DNA of 64,000 bases, from positions 372,001 through 436,000 of the forward strand of contig JAEZHI010000034.1 of assembly GCA_023436885.1 (NCBI GenBank). Reading direction: 5' to 3'. The stretch comes from Pseudomonadota bacterium. GTDB taxonomy: Bacteria > Pseudomonadota > Alphaproteobacteria > Rhizobiales > Pleomorphomonadaceae. Position numbers and translations under genes: made by a program. The notes below the pieces were generated by a model. It worked only from the letters and a program-made list of their open reading frames with translations. It searched no databases and had not been told where the DNA came from. The number at the start of each line of letters is the position of its first letter. Position 1 is the first letter of the stretch. Shown here piece after piece: positions 1 through 9,061 of this stretch.

Positions 1-252
1 AAGGCGCGAAGTGGGCCGGGGGTCGGCAGCAAAGTCGAGCATGTCCTCTTCCATCGGCTCGGGCTCGCCGGTCGCGGCCACCCAGGCTTCATCGACATAG
101 ACATGGCAGGTCGCGCACGAGCATGCGCCGCCGCATTCGGCCTCGATGCCGGGAACGAGGTTCTTGACGGCATTTTCCATCACCGTGGTGCCGATCTCGG
201 CATCCACGTCATAACGAGTGCCTTCGTGGGAAACGTAAGTGATCTGGGGCAT
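1..252 (-). CDS. [2Fe-2S] ferredoxin, C-terminus outside window
   Basis: This is a small soluble electron carrier of the plant/adrenodoxin-like 2Fe-2S family. Translation from the ATG at 252 begins MPQITYVSHEGTRYDVDAEI and contains the cluster-binding pattern C40-x5-C46-x2-C49 (CGGACSCATC). The fourth cysteine, expected near residue 87, lies beyond the window edge; 84 residues are visible out of about 105 usual for the family. The Glu/Asp-rich stretch after the cluster loop (residues 65-75) is typical of the partner-binding face of adrenodoxin-type ferredoxins. It may serve a P450, a Rieske oxygenase or Fe-S assembly; the sequence does not say which. Confidence 0.85.
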   Translation of the reverse strand, partial: MPQITYVSHEGTRYDVDAEIGTTVMENAVKNLVPGIEAECGGACSCATCHVYVDEAWVAATGEPEPMEEDMLDFAADPRPTSRL

Positions 253-478
253 GGAAACCTGCGACTACGGGGCGCTGCCCCTCGGGCCGTGTGGCTCAGC
301 CTCATCATCTGTCCGGTACAGACACCGGAGCCATGCTGACGCCAAACCTCAGTGACAATTCATTGTTCTGACGGAGCTCATGAATTTGGCCATCGAAACG
401 AGGCTGAAAGTCGCCTCGAAGTTCAGGTTTGTTCGACTCCGACTTAGTCAGTTCCACATATAGCAGCGCTCGTATCCG

Positions 479-820
479 TCAAGCCCTGGTGCCAAGGTGA
501 GCTTCGATGAAGGCGGTGGCCGCCTTGACGGCCCTGTCCAGTTCAGAGAGATCCGCGTTGACCGCTCCGCCACGCAGAAGGCGAGCCTCAAGCGCTGCCG
601 CCGTGTTCGCCACCGTTGTCGCGCCAATGCCTCGTGCCGAACCAAGCAGCAGGTGCGCTGTCGCTGCATCTGGAGACGTCCTCAGCTTGGACATGCAATC
701 GCGCGCCTGCTTCAGGAACAGTCGCAACACCTCGGCCTCAAGCTCGGCACTCCCGAATGTCTGCTCCGCGAGATGCTTCAGATCGAGAGGATGGGATGCG
801 CCGTCGTCGTCTTTGGTCAC
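479..820 (-). CDS. Hpt (histidine phosphotransfer) domain protein
   Basis: A 113-residue single-domain protein of four-helix Hpt type, which relays phosphoryl groups between receiver domains and kinases. The helix LDLKHLAEQTFGSAELEAEV is followed by the phosphosite helix, where AHLLLGSARGIGA places the presumed phospho-acceptor at His56. The family consensus after the histidine is usually LKGSA; here the lysine is replaced by leucine (HLLLGSA), so phosphotransfer activity is not certain. I chose the GTG at 820 because AGGAGG lies just upstream; an upstream GTG at 883 would add 21 residues unlike the family. No kinase or receiver gene lies next to it. It is divergent from the GPR-like gene across a 668-bp gap. 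Confidence 0.75.
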   Translation of the reverse strand: MTKDDDGASHPLDLKHLAEQTFGSAELEAEVLRLFLKQARDCMSKLRTSPDAATAHLLLGSARGIGATTVANTAAALEARLLRGGAVNADLSELDRAVKAATAFIEAHLGTRA

Positions 821-1488
821 CGCTCTCGCCTCCTCCAGATTTTCCCTACGCCCTTCACAAGGGTAATAAATAGGGTCAATCACTGCGCCGCTGACGTCGA
901 GGAGCCGCCGAATTTCTGAAGATATGGTTAATTTGATAGATGCAATCCAAGCCTGTTGTCCTAGCGCGAGAAGGCTCGCCTAGAGGCTTCCAACATAAAC
1001 AAGATCGGCCTGGCCGGCGCCGAGAGGGCGCGAAACGCGAAGGTTACTGGTAACCATATGTTTTAAGCCAATATTCAAGTCAAAAGCCTAGCGTCTTGAC
1101 TGTGTCCGCGTGGCATCTCCGGTCTGGAATGCGCGGACGTAAAGGGATTACGCGCAGGCCCGTGCGCTCGAAAAATATGAACAACGATATCCGAAAATAA
1201 CAACCAGAAGATGAATAATAATGTTCTACGCCTATTAGCGGCTTGTTAACAATACCGGGCACTGGGGGAGCTTTCCTTGTCCGGAAGGGCCTGTTGTGCC
1301 ATTACATTTTAATAGGCATTCCTCGGCCGGCGTAGCTATTGCCGCCCCATTCAGGGCGCATGGCGGTCGGGAAAGCCCGAGTTCATGTTTCTTGCCTGGG
1401 CCAGGCAAGGACATGGTTCGACCGGGACAGCAACCGGGGGTAAACCTTGGGAGTTGTTCCGCGGCAAGTATGCGGACATGAGGGTACC
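821..1488. other. 668-bp intergenic region upstream of the GPR-like gene
   Basis: I see no convincing gene here. The stretch from about 1060 to 1260 is markedly more AT-rich than the surroundings and probably holds promoters for the divergent Hpt and GPR-like genes. It contains short palindromes: GGTTAC-TG-GTAACC at 1042-1055, TTGTTAACAA at 1243-1252, and a 19-bp palindrome at 1391-1409 that is listed separately. Confidence 0.6.
1391..1409. promoter_or_regulatory. 19-bp perfect palindrome upstream of GPR-like gene
   Basis: CTTGCCTGG and CCAGGCAAG form perfect 9-bp arms around one central G, about 80 bp before the ATG at 1489. Position and symmetry fit an operator for a dimeric regulator or a leader hairpin. 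There is no T-tract, so it is not an intrinsic terminator. Confidence 0.4.
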
Positions 1489-4400
1489 ATGGTAAAGAGC
1501 ACCAAGGCATCGAACCCGGCGGATGATGCACTCTCCGCCGTCGAGGAGGCCCTGAAGATCGACTTCGGTGTCTCGGCCGATGCGCCGAAATCAACCGACC
1601 AGGATACCTTCACCGAAAGCCCGGATGTCTCGGCGCGCGCCTCGCTCAACGAGGTGACTGATGCGCCAAGACTTTCGTCCCGCCCAGGTCGCGCGCCTGC
1701 CAACGACGACCGGCGATCGGTCTCCGCGATGCTCTATCAGTTGCAGCGTCGCCCGTCGTCTGTCCCCTTCTGGATTGCGCTCTTCGCCTCGGCCATCTGG
1801 GTCGCCTGCGGCTTCTATGTCGCTCGCGCCGCCTTCGGCGACTTCGCCGTGCTGGCCCAGCCGTCCGTTTTGTTCGCTCGGCCCGAGGGCTTCGCTCTCG
1901 TCGGCGGCATTCTCGCGCCAGTGGTGCTGTTCTTTGCCATCGCCACCATGATCTGGCGCGCCCAGGATCTGCGGCTTGCGGCTCGCTCCCTCACAGAGGT
2001 GGCGATCAAGCTGGCCGAACCTGAAGTTTCTGCCAAGGAAAACGTCGTTACGGTCGGACAGGCCATCCGCCGCGAAGTCGCCGCCATGGGCGACGGCATC
2101 GAGCGCGCCCTCGCCCGCGCCAGCGAACTCGAAGTGCTGGTCCATAACGAGGTATCCTCGCTGGAGCGGTCCTACGCGGAAAACGAACTGCGCATCCGCG
2201 GTCTGGTCGAGGAACTCGTCAACCAGCGCGAAAGCGTCATCGCCAACGCCGAGAAGGCCCGCACCGCCATTTCGGGGGCTCATCAGAACCTCTCCGAAGA
2301 GCTGCGCACCGCCGGTGATCTCCTCACCAACCGCATCGACGAGACAGGCCGTAACGTTACCCGCACCTTCGGCTCGAAGGCCGAGGAGCTGGCGCTGGCC
2401 TTCGAAGCCGCAGGCAACTCGGTCACCGAGACGGTTGCCAAGCGCGGCGCCGACTTCCTGGCGACGCTGAGCAGCGAACGCGAGAGCCTCATTGGCGGCC
2501 TGACCGAGACCGGCTCCGCCATCAACGAAGCGATCTCGACCCGTAGCGAGGCGCTGACGCGCACGATTACCGAAGAAGGCACGCGCCTGGTCACCGCCAT
2601 CGGCACGGAAACCGAACAGCTTGGCTCGGAACTGGCTAAACGCTCGGACGAGTTGGTCTCGACCATCGCCACCCGCGCAGCCGACCTGTCGGCCGCCCTC
2701 AGCGACGGCACCGGCGAACTCGCTTTCACGCTGGCCTCGCGCACCGAGGAACTGGTTTCGACGCTTGCCGCCCGGTCGGACGAGCTGTCTTCAACCCTTA
2801 CCGACCGCACCGCCGACATCGCCTTCACCCTGTCGGCCCGTACCGAGGAAATCGTCTCCTCGATCGCCGCGCGCTCGGATGAACTGTCATCGACCCTCTC
2901 GGTCCGCACCTTTGAGCTTGGCAAAACTCTGGGCGAGAAGGCCGATGAAATCGGCACGACGCTGTCGACCCGCACCGCCGAGTTCTCTTCGGCCCTTACG
3001 GAGAAGAGCGAAGCCCTGGAAAGCACCCTCGCCCTGCGTTCTGCCCAGTTGGCCAGCACCATCGAGGCCCGCACCGGCGAACTCAGCGCGGAGCTGACCG
3101 ACAAGACCCAGATGATCGACCAGACGATCTCAAGCCGTACCAACGAGCTGGCCGAGACGCTGTCGACCCGCGCCGAGCTGTTCGGAGCCACGCTGGCCGA
3201 GCAGTCCGCCAACTTCGATCGTACCATTGGTCATCGCGTCAACGAGTTGGTGTCGACTGTCGCCACCTCGACGTCGGTCATGGAAACCCAACTGCTGACC
3301 CGCACCGACAATCTCGACCGGGTGTTGACCGAACGGTCTCAGGAGATCTCCGCGACCCTCGACAGCCGCACCGGCTCGCTCGAGACTCTGCTGCGCGATC
3401 GCAGTGATGCTATCATCTTCTCGATCGACACCACCGTCGCCGCGCTTGAGGAAAACCTCACGCTGCGCACCAAGGAAATCGACGAGACCTTGGCCCGCTC
3501 CGGCCAGACGTTTGCCGAGGATATCTCGCAGCGCGCCTTCGCCGTCAGCGAGCAGGTCGCCCGCACGACGGACGAAGCTTCCAAGGCGATGGCCGAGAAG
3601 ATCGAAACCATCAACGAGACGCTGCGCTCCACCTCGGAGGGCGTGCTGCTCGACCTGTCGATCCGCGGCAGTGAGATAACCGATCGCCTCGACCAGACCG
3701 GCAATCTCATCACCTCGACCATCACCGAGCGCGGCACCGATCTGGTCAACAAGCTCGCAACGACCGGCGAGGCCGTCCACACGGCGATCAACGTCAACGG
3801 CGTCGACCTCGCCGACCGCATCGCCGCCTCGGGCCAGGAAGTCGCCCGCATGATGGACGATCGCACCACGTCGATCCGCGGCATCATCGACGGCGCCACG
3901 CTGTCGGTGGAGACGCTGCTCGCCGATAGCGGCAGCCTATTCTCCGAGCGTCTGTCGACCATCGGTGCCGAGATCGCCCGTGCGGTCAACGCCCGAGGCG
4001 AACGCGTCGCCGAGACGATCCTTGCCGCCGGCAGCCAGATCGCCAACCTGCTGGACGACCGCTCCGACAGCATGTCGGTCAGCTTCGCCGAGCGTATCCG
4101 CATCCTCGACGAGATCATCAACGGTCGTGCCGCCGAGCTGGTGGAAAGCCTGGTCAGCCGCACGTCGATGCTCGACGGCTCGCTCGAAGAGCAGATCGCC
4201 CGCATCGAAGCGGCTCTCGCCGAGCGCACCCTCACCATCCAGAACGCCCTTTCCGAAGGCACCAACGCCCTTGAGGCGACGCTTTCCGGCCGCTCCGGCG
4301 CTATCACCGGCCTCATCGACGAGCGCGTCGAGCGGCTGGGCGCTGAGTTCGACAAGCGTTCCGGCACTCTGGTCGAGACGCTCGACGGCCGTACCCAGGC

Positions 4401-7400
4401 GGTTCTCGCCTCGCTGGAAGGCCGCGCCGGCAGCTTCGGCGAAGCGCTGGAAGGCCAGCTGGCCGCCTTCGACGGTAGCGTCGGCAAGCGCCTCGAAGAC
4501 GCTACCCGCACCTTCGCCGATAAGGCTGATGCTCTGACGGGGACGCTCGACAACCGCATCGAGCTCATCGACCATGCGCTCGATGGCCGTGCCCGCCAGA
4601 TCACCGAAACCCTGATGGCCCGCACTCGCGACCTGGCCCAGGCTTTCTCGGCCGGTCAGTCGGAAATGGTCGATGCCATCGAAGGTCGTCTCGACGCCGT
4701 CGGTCGCTCGCTGCAGCGCAAGACCGAAGAGTTCACCGAGACGCTGGCCGACAAGGTGGCCGAGATCAACGTGTCGCTCGGCTCCAAGGTGTTCGAGGTC
4801 GCCGAGACGCTCGACAGCCGCGCCAGTTCGCTGGAAGTCTCGCTCACCCAGCGCCTTGCCTCCATCGTCGACATGCTCGGCAGCCAGACCGAGACGGCAC
4901 GCGAAGAACTCGCCCGCGCCCTCATCAACGCCGCCTCCGTGCTGCAGAAGGAAAGCGCCCGCGCCCGTGAAGACCTCACCGGGTCCGTGGAAGCAGCCGC
5001 CGACAAGCTGCGCGTCGAGGCCGACCGTGCCAAGGCCATCGTCACCGAGGCCATGGCCGCGATCGCCAGCGAGATGGAAACCGGTTCGGTCCGGGCTCGC
5101 GATGTGGTCTCCAGCGTTCTCGAAGGCATGTCCGAGCGTCTCGCCGGCGAGAGCGAGCAGGTCCGCAGCGTGGTAGTCGCCGCCATTGATGGCGCCGCCA
5201 CACGCCTTGCCGCCGAGGGCGAGAACACCTCGCTTGCCGTCAGCCAGTCGCTGGCCGGAGCCGAGGATCGTCTCGCCAGCCTGCGCGACGAAACCCACGG
5301 CACCCTCAACGAGCTCATCAGCACCCTGTCCGACGTGCTCTCCACCGAGAGCCAGAAGGCACGGGAGAACGTCTACGAGGCGATCACCGCGGTCGAAGGC
5401 CGTCTGGTGGGCGAGAGCGAGCGCGTCCGCGACACCATCATCGGTTCGGTCGACGACGTCACCGGCCGCATGGCTGCGGAAAGCGAAAAGGCACGTGCCG
5501 GCCTGATCGGCGCCATCGACGAAGTCACCGATCGCCTGTCGGAAGAGACGGCCCGGGCTCGCTCCAACCTCATCGGCTCGGCCGAGGCGGTCACTGGCCG
5601 CATCTCCGGCGAGACCGAGCGGTCGAGCGAGGTCCTGGCAGCCGCCATCGCCGCGGCCACCGAGCGCCTCGCCGACGCGACACGCGATCTCGAAACGGTT
5701 CTCAACGCCCGCACCGAAGCCGCTGCTTCGGCAATGGACAGCCGCGCCGAGCGTGTGGTTGATCTCGTCACCCGCCGCATGGCCGATCTTGCCGAACTGG
5801 TCGACGGCCGTGGCAGCGAACTCGCCAATGCCTTCCTCTCCAGCACCCGTGCTCTCGACGAAGCCGTCGGCAGCCGCGGCGAGGAAGTCGCCGGCATGGT
5901 CCGCACCGCCGCCAGCGACGTATTGGATGCGCTGTCCAAGGGTGGCGAGGGCGTCAGCCGTGCCATCACGCAGCGCGGCACAGACGCAGCCGAGGCGCTC
6001 AAGCAGGCGACACTGTCGCTGATGGCCACCTTCGACGAACAGGGCCGCGATGTCCTGCAGTCGCTCGATGACACGACCACTCGCGTCAAGACCGACGTCG
6101 TGGCTGTGCTGGAGCAAGTGGACGACGCCAACCGCGGCCTTCGGACCCTGGTCGACCAGGCAGCCGGCAACCTTGCCCGCATCGAACGCGGCCTCGAGCA
6201 GCAGACCGGCGACCTTCGCCTGTCTCTCGAGCGCGTCGTTGCCGACACGACGGCCTCCAGCAACACCGTTGCGGAGACGACCGAGGTGCTGCGTGACGTG
6301 TCGCGGACGGTTCTGTCCGACATCGGCACCATCGCCACTTCGCTCGCCGAGCAGACCGGTGATCTGCAGTCGTCGGCCCGCGCACTATCGTCGGTTGGCG
6401 GCACCCTGCAGAACGTCATTGGCGATCGCCTCGCCGCACTCGACGGCGTGGTCTCCACGCTGCAGGAGCGCAGCGAGACGATGTCGGAGAGCCTGCAGTC
6501 CATCGCCAGCCAGATCCAGGATACGCTCTCCAATGCCGAACGCCGCGCCCGCGACGTTGGCTACCAGTTGGCCCGCAATGCCGAAACGGCGATGAATGGC
6601 GTCACCCAGCAGCTCGAGCAGCTGTCGGTCAGCGCCGAGGAAGAGGGCCGCAAGACTCAAGGCACCATCGAACGCGTGCGCGGCGAGCTGATTTCCGAGA
6701 TCAACTCGGCCATCGGTTCGGCCGTCGACCGCTTCGCCGGCGCTACCGAAGAGATGCGCAAGGCGACCCGCGCCGTCGGTCGGGAACTGGAGCAGATCCG
6801 CGAGGATATCAACCGTGGCGTCCTTGAACTGCCGGAAGAGACAAGCCAGCACACAGCCGCCATGCGTCGCGTCGTCAGCGAGCAGATCCGCGCCCTGAAC
6901 GAGCTCTCCGAGATCGTCTCGCGCCAGTTGCCCGGTGAGAGCCTCACTGCGGAGGTGCCGGTCCGCGCCCAGGCCCAGGCGTCATCGAGCCGCAGCCTAC
7001 CGGCTCAGAAGCCGTCGCAGCCCGTCGAAGCTCCGCGCGCCTTCTCGCGTCAGCCTGCGAACCAGCCTCCCCGCCCGGCGATCGCCGAGCGTCGTCCGGA
7101 GCCGCGCCAGTCGTCCAACGACGAGCGGGGCGAACGGGCTAGCGGCTGGATCTCCGACCTCCTGCGTCGCGTCAACGACGACGAAGGCTCGTCCGCACGC
7201 CTGCCGTCGTCGTCCGATCGCAACAAATCCAGCAACCCGCTGGATGGGCTGGGATCGCTGACCTCGGACATCGCCCGGTCGATCGACCCCGAGTCCTATG
7301 CCGATCTCTGGGACCGCTACCGGCGCGGTGAAAGCAACGTGTTCACGCGTCGCGTCTACACGCTGCAGGGCCAGCAGACCTTCGACGAGGTCCGTCGTCG

Positions 7401-7578
7401 TTATGGTCGCGAAGCCGACTTCCGCGAGGCGGTCGACCGCTACATCGATCACTTCTCCGCCCTCTACGAGGAAGCTGTTCAGAAGGATCCGAACGGTCGT
7501 CTTGCCGAGAATTACCTGACCTCGGACACCGGCAAGGTCTACACGCTCCTGGCCCACGCCAGCGGCAAGTTGGGCTGA
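1489..7578 (+). CDS. Giant apolipoprotein-like growth pole ring (GPR)-type protein
   Basis: A 2,029-residue protein resembling the Rhizobiales growth-pole-ring protein, described in Agrobacterium tumefaciens as a roughly 2,100-residue apolipoprotein-like protein that forms a ring at the growing pole and is needed for rod shape. A Ser/Thr/Asp-rich N-terminus is followed by two hydrophobic segments at about 95-117 and 135-157. Then comes a very long helical region, from about residue 265 on, built of 11-residue repeats with consensus [RK][TS]xE[LI]xx[TA][LI]xx, for example RTEELVSTLAA and RSDELSSTLTD. Later parts (about 1130-1800) are less regular coiled coil. A Pro/Gln-rich linker (about 1820-1885) precedes a non-repetitive C-terminal domain ending in SGKLG. 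The ATG at 1489 has GAGGG five bases upstream; an in-frame TTG at 1447 is less likely. A strong terminator follows, so it is probably monocistronic. Orthology is inferred from architecture and length. Confidence 0.8.
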   Translation: MVKSTKASNPADDALSAVEEALKIDFGVSADAPKSTDQDTFTESPDVSARASLNEVTDAPRLSSRPGRAPANDDRRSVSAMLYQLQRRPSSVPFWIALFASAIWVACGFYVARAAFGDFAVLAQPSVLFARPEGFALVGGILAPVVLFFAIATMIWRAQDLRLAARSLTEVAIKLAEPEVSAKENVVTVGQAIRREVAAMGDGIERALARASELEVLVHNEVSSLERSYAENELRIRGLVEELVNQRESVIANAEKARTAISGAHQNLSEELRTAGDLLTNRIDETGRNVTRTFGSKAEELALAFEAAGNSVTETVAKRGADFLATLSSERESLIGGLTETGSAINEAISTRSEALTRTITEEGTRLVTAIGTETEQLGSELAKRSDELVSTIATRAADLSAALSDGTGELAFTLASRTEELVSTLAARSDELSSTLTDRTADIAFTLSARTEEIVSSIAARSDELSSTLSVRTFELGKTLGEKADEIGTTLSTRTAEFSSALTEKSEALESTLALRSAQLASTIEARTGELSAELTDKTQMIDQTISSRTNELAETLSTRAELFGATLAEQSANFDRTIGHRVNELVSTVATSTSVMETQLLTRTDNLDRVLTERSQEISATLDSRTGSLETLLRDRSDAIIFSIDTTVAALEENLTLRTKEIDETLARSGQTFAEDISQRAFAVSEQVARTTDEASKAMAEKIETINETLRSTSEGVLLDLSIRGSEITDRLDQTGNLITSTITERGTDLVNKLATTGEAVHTAINVNGVDLADRIAASGQEVARMMDDRTTSIRGIIDGATLSVETLLADSGSLFSERLSTIGAEIARAVNARGERVAETILAAGSQIANLLDDRSDSMSVSFAERIRILDEIINGRAAELVESLVSRTSMLDGSLEEQIARIEAALAERTLTIQNALSEGTNALEATLSGRSGAITGLIDERVERLGAEFDKRSGTLVETLDGRTQAVLASLEGRAGSFGEALEGQLAAFDGSVGKRLEDATRTFADKADALTGTLDNRIELIDHALDGRARQITETLMARTRDLAQAFSAGQSEMVDAIEGRLDAVGRSLQRKTEEFTETLADKVAEINVSLGSKVFEVAETLDSRASSLEVSLTQRLASIVDMLGSQTETAREELARALINAASVLQKESARAREDLTGSVEAAADKLRVEADRAKAIVTEAMAAIASEMETGSVRARDVVSSVLEGMSERLAGESEQVRSVVVAAIDGAATRLAAEGENTSLAVSQSLAGAEDRLASLRDETHGTLNELISTLSDVLSTESQKARENVYEAITAVEGRLVGESERVRDTIIGSVDDVTGRMAAESEKARAGLIGAIDEVTDRLSEETARARSNLIGSAEAVTGRISGETERSSEVLAAAIAAATERLADATRDLETVLNARTEAAASAMDSRAERVVDLVTRRMADLAELVDGRGSELANAFLSSTRALDEAVGSRGEEVAGMVRTAASDVLDALSKGGEGVSRAITQRGTDAAEALKQATLSLMATFDEQGRDVLQSLDDTTTRVKTDVVAVLEQVDDANRGLRTLVDQAAGNLARIERGLEQQTGDLRLSLERVVADTTASSNTVAETTEVLRDVSRTVLSDIGTIATSLAEQTGDLQSSARALSSVGGTLQNVIGDRLAALDGVVSTLQERSETMSESLQSIASQIQDTLSNAERRARDVGYQLARNAETAMNGVTQQLEQLSVSAEEEGRKTQGTIERVRGELISEINSAIGSAVDRFAGATEEMRKATRAVGRELEQIREDINRGVLELPEETSQHTAAMRRVVSEQIRALNELSEIVSRQLPGESLTAEVPVRAQAQASSSRSLPAQKPSQPVEAPRAFSRQPANQPPRPAIAERRPEPRQSSNDERGERASGWISDLLRRVNDDEGSSARLPSSSDRNKSSNPLDGLGSLTSDIARSIDPESYADLWDRYRRGESNVFTRRVYTLQGQQTFDEVRRRYGREADFREAVDRYIDHFSALYEEAVQKDPNGRLAENYLTSDTGKVYTLLAHASGKLG

Positions 7579-7607
7579 GACTAAAGGGTCATCGGAACGA
7601 ATGGAAA

Positions 7608-7631
7608 GGGCGCCGCGCGGCGCCCTTTTTT
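7608..7631 (+). terminator. Rho-independent terminator of the GPR-like gene
   Basis: GGGCGCC, a GCGC loop and GGCGCCC form a perfect 7-bp GC stem followed directly by six T residues, 30 bp after the stop codon. Confidence 0.9.
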
Positions 7632-7682
7632 CATTGGTGCTTTCAGCGATTAAGCCATCACGCGTTCGTGATCGGCGCATCT

Positions 7683-7710
7683 GTAACAAAACGTAGTCCA
7701 CCTCCGAGTA
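7683..7710 (+). promoter_or_regulatory. Candidate SigF-type ECF promoter for the bufferin operon
   Basis: GTAAC at 7683-7687 and CGAGTA at 7705-7710 are separated by 17 bp and lie about 50 bp before the first gene. They resemble the GTAAC / CG-rich two-part promoters reported for Caulobacter SigF targets. The match is by eye and the -10 half is only partial. If right, the operon, including its own sigma factor gene, would be autoregulated. Confidence 0.4.
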
Positions 7711-7760
7711 CCTCACGTGCCCATCAAAAAAGGGCGCGTCTCGAACTTCGGAGAACATCC

Positions 7761-8075
7761 ATGCTGAGGACTTCCGTCACCACCGCTCTCATTGCCGGCG
7801 CACTCACTTCGGCTCTTGCAACCTTCGCCAACGCCGCACCGCTGACCAAGGCGGAAGCGGCCGCTGCCGTCGCCGCCCACAAGGAGAAGTGCTACGGCGT
7901 GGCACTCAAGGGCCAGAACGATTGCGCTGCCGGACCGGGCACCACCTGTCAGGGGACATCGGTCAAGGATTTCCAGGGCAACTCATGGAAGTTCGTTCAG
8001 GGCGGCACCTGTGCCTCTCTTGATCTCCCCGGCGGCCGCCATGGTTCGCTGAAGCCCCTCGATCGCGACATCTGA
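7761..8075 (+). CDS. bufA: BufA-type bufferin precursor peptide (DUF2282)
   Basis: A 104-residue exported peptide of the DUF2282 family, now known as bufferins: ribosomal peptides whose cysteines are modified by a DUF692 enzyme and which sequester copper in the periplasm. Residues 1-25 form a Sec signal peptide with cleavage predicted at ANA-AP. The mature part has four cysteines, C44, C55, C63 and C84, in the family arrangement EKCYGV...NDCAAG...TTCQGT...GGTCASL. In studied bufferins two cysteines become thiooxazoles and the others pair as a disulfide; which ones here is inference. GGAG lies 7 bp before the ATG at 7761. It is the first gene of a six-gene operon with modifying enzyme, partner, DoxX protein and sigma/anti-sigma pair. 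Confidence 0.9.
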   Translation: MLRTSVTTALIAGALTSALATFANAAPLTKAEAAAAVAAHKEKCYGVALKGQNDCAAGPGTTCQGTSVKDFQGNSWKFVQGGTCASLDLPGGRHGSLKPLDRDI

Positions 8076-8134
8076 TCGCCGTCGAGCCGGCACAACCGAA
8101 CGACACCCCCTTAAACAGGAAAGCGGAGGCGACG

Positions 8135-9061
8135 ATGACCAGCAGTGGAGTGACACCCCTCATCCCCATGGCGATAGAAGCGACGCCCCGCTTTCCTCAG
8201 CTTTCGGCTGCTGGCTTGGCCGGCACGAGTTTCAAGCCGGAGCACCTCCAGGCGATCGTCAATGAGACCGGCCAGCAGGGCTTCTTTGAAATCCACGCCG
8301 AGAATTATATGGGCGCGGGCGGCGCTCCACATCGCGCCCTGGAGCGCATCCGTCGCGACCATCCAATCTCACTGCACGGCGTATGCATGTCTCTCGGCGG
8401 CCCGCAGCCACTCGACAGAGAACATCTCGCTCGCTTCAAAGGTCTTGTCGAGCGTTACGAGCCGGCCCTTGTCTCCGAGCATCTTGCCTGGTCGACGCAC
8501 AACACGACCTATCTGAACGACCTGCTGCCCCTGCCCTACACGGCCGCGACACTGGCCCACGTCGCCGACCATATCGATGAAATGCAGACTGCAATCGGTC
8601 GCTCCATCCTTCTTGAAAACCCGTCGACCTACGTTCTCTTCGCCCAGTCGTCGATGAGCGAGACCGAGTTCATCCGTGAGGTTTCGAGACGGACCGGCTG
8701 CGGCCTGCTGCTCGACGTCAACAATGTCTTCGTCTCGGCCACCAATCACGGCTTCTCGGCTCTGGACTACCTCCGGGACTTTCCCCTGTCGAAAGTCGGC
8801 GAGATCCACCTCGCCGGTCATGTCGAGCAAGAGGACGACGAGGGCGACCTCCTTCTCATCGACAGCCACGACGGACCGGTCGCCGATGCCGTGTGGCGGC
8901 TCTATGAGATCGTCATAGGCCGCTGTGGGCCAATCCCCACGCTGATTGAATGGGATAGCCAGATTCCCGCCTGGCCGGTGCTGCGCGCCGAGGCTCTCGC
9001 CGCGCAAACCATCCTCGACAGACACGCGAGCCGCCAGGAGCAAGCCCATGCGTTCGGCTGA
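8135..9061 (+). CDS. bufB: BufB, DUF692 multinuclear non-heme iron oxidase (MNIO)
   Basis: A 308-residue TIM-barrel enzyme of the DUF692/MbnB family, which uses two or three iron atoms and oxygen to modify peptide cysteines. Family motifs with likely metal ligands are visible: HGVCMSLGG (H81), SEHLAW (H116), ENPSTY (E161), LLLDVNNVF (D194), GEIHLAGH (H225, H229), DSHDGPV (D243, H245) and IEWD (E272). GGAGG precedes the ATG at 8135. Its substrate should be the precursor encoded 59 bp upstream, and its 3' end overlaps bufC by 14 bp, implying translational coupling. The reaction is expected in the cytoplasm before Sec export, although no such step can be read from DNA. Confidence 0.92.
   Translation: MTSSGVTPLIPMAIEATPRFPQLSAAGLAGTSFKPEHLQAIVNETGQQGFFEIHAENYMGAGGAPHRALERIRRDHPISLHGVCMSLGGPQPLDREHLARFKGLVERYEPALVSEHLAWSTHNTTYLNDLLPLPYTAATLAHVADHIDEMQTAIGRSILLENPSTYVLFAQSSMSETEFIREVSRRTGCGLLLDVNNVFVSATNHGFSALDYLRDFPLSKVGEIHLAGHVEQEDDEGDLLLIDSHDGPVADAVWRLYEIVIGRCGPIPTLIEWDSQIPAWPVLRAEALAAQTILDRHASRQEQAHAFG

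Noticed and set aside
3339..6117. Very long minus-strand open frames inside the GPR-like gene
   Set aside because: The regular repeat codons of a GC-rich gene keep the antisense frames open. Their translations are low-complexity, overlap each other and match no family, while the plus strand reads as one coherent repeat protein.
1489..7578. Possible CRISPR-like or tandem DNA repeat in 2.3-6 kb
   Set aside because: The periodicity is 33 bp in frame and degenerate at third positions, that is, it comes from the 11-residue protein repeat. There are no constant repeats with variable spacers.
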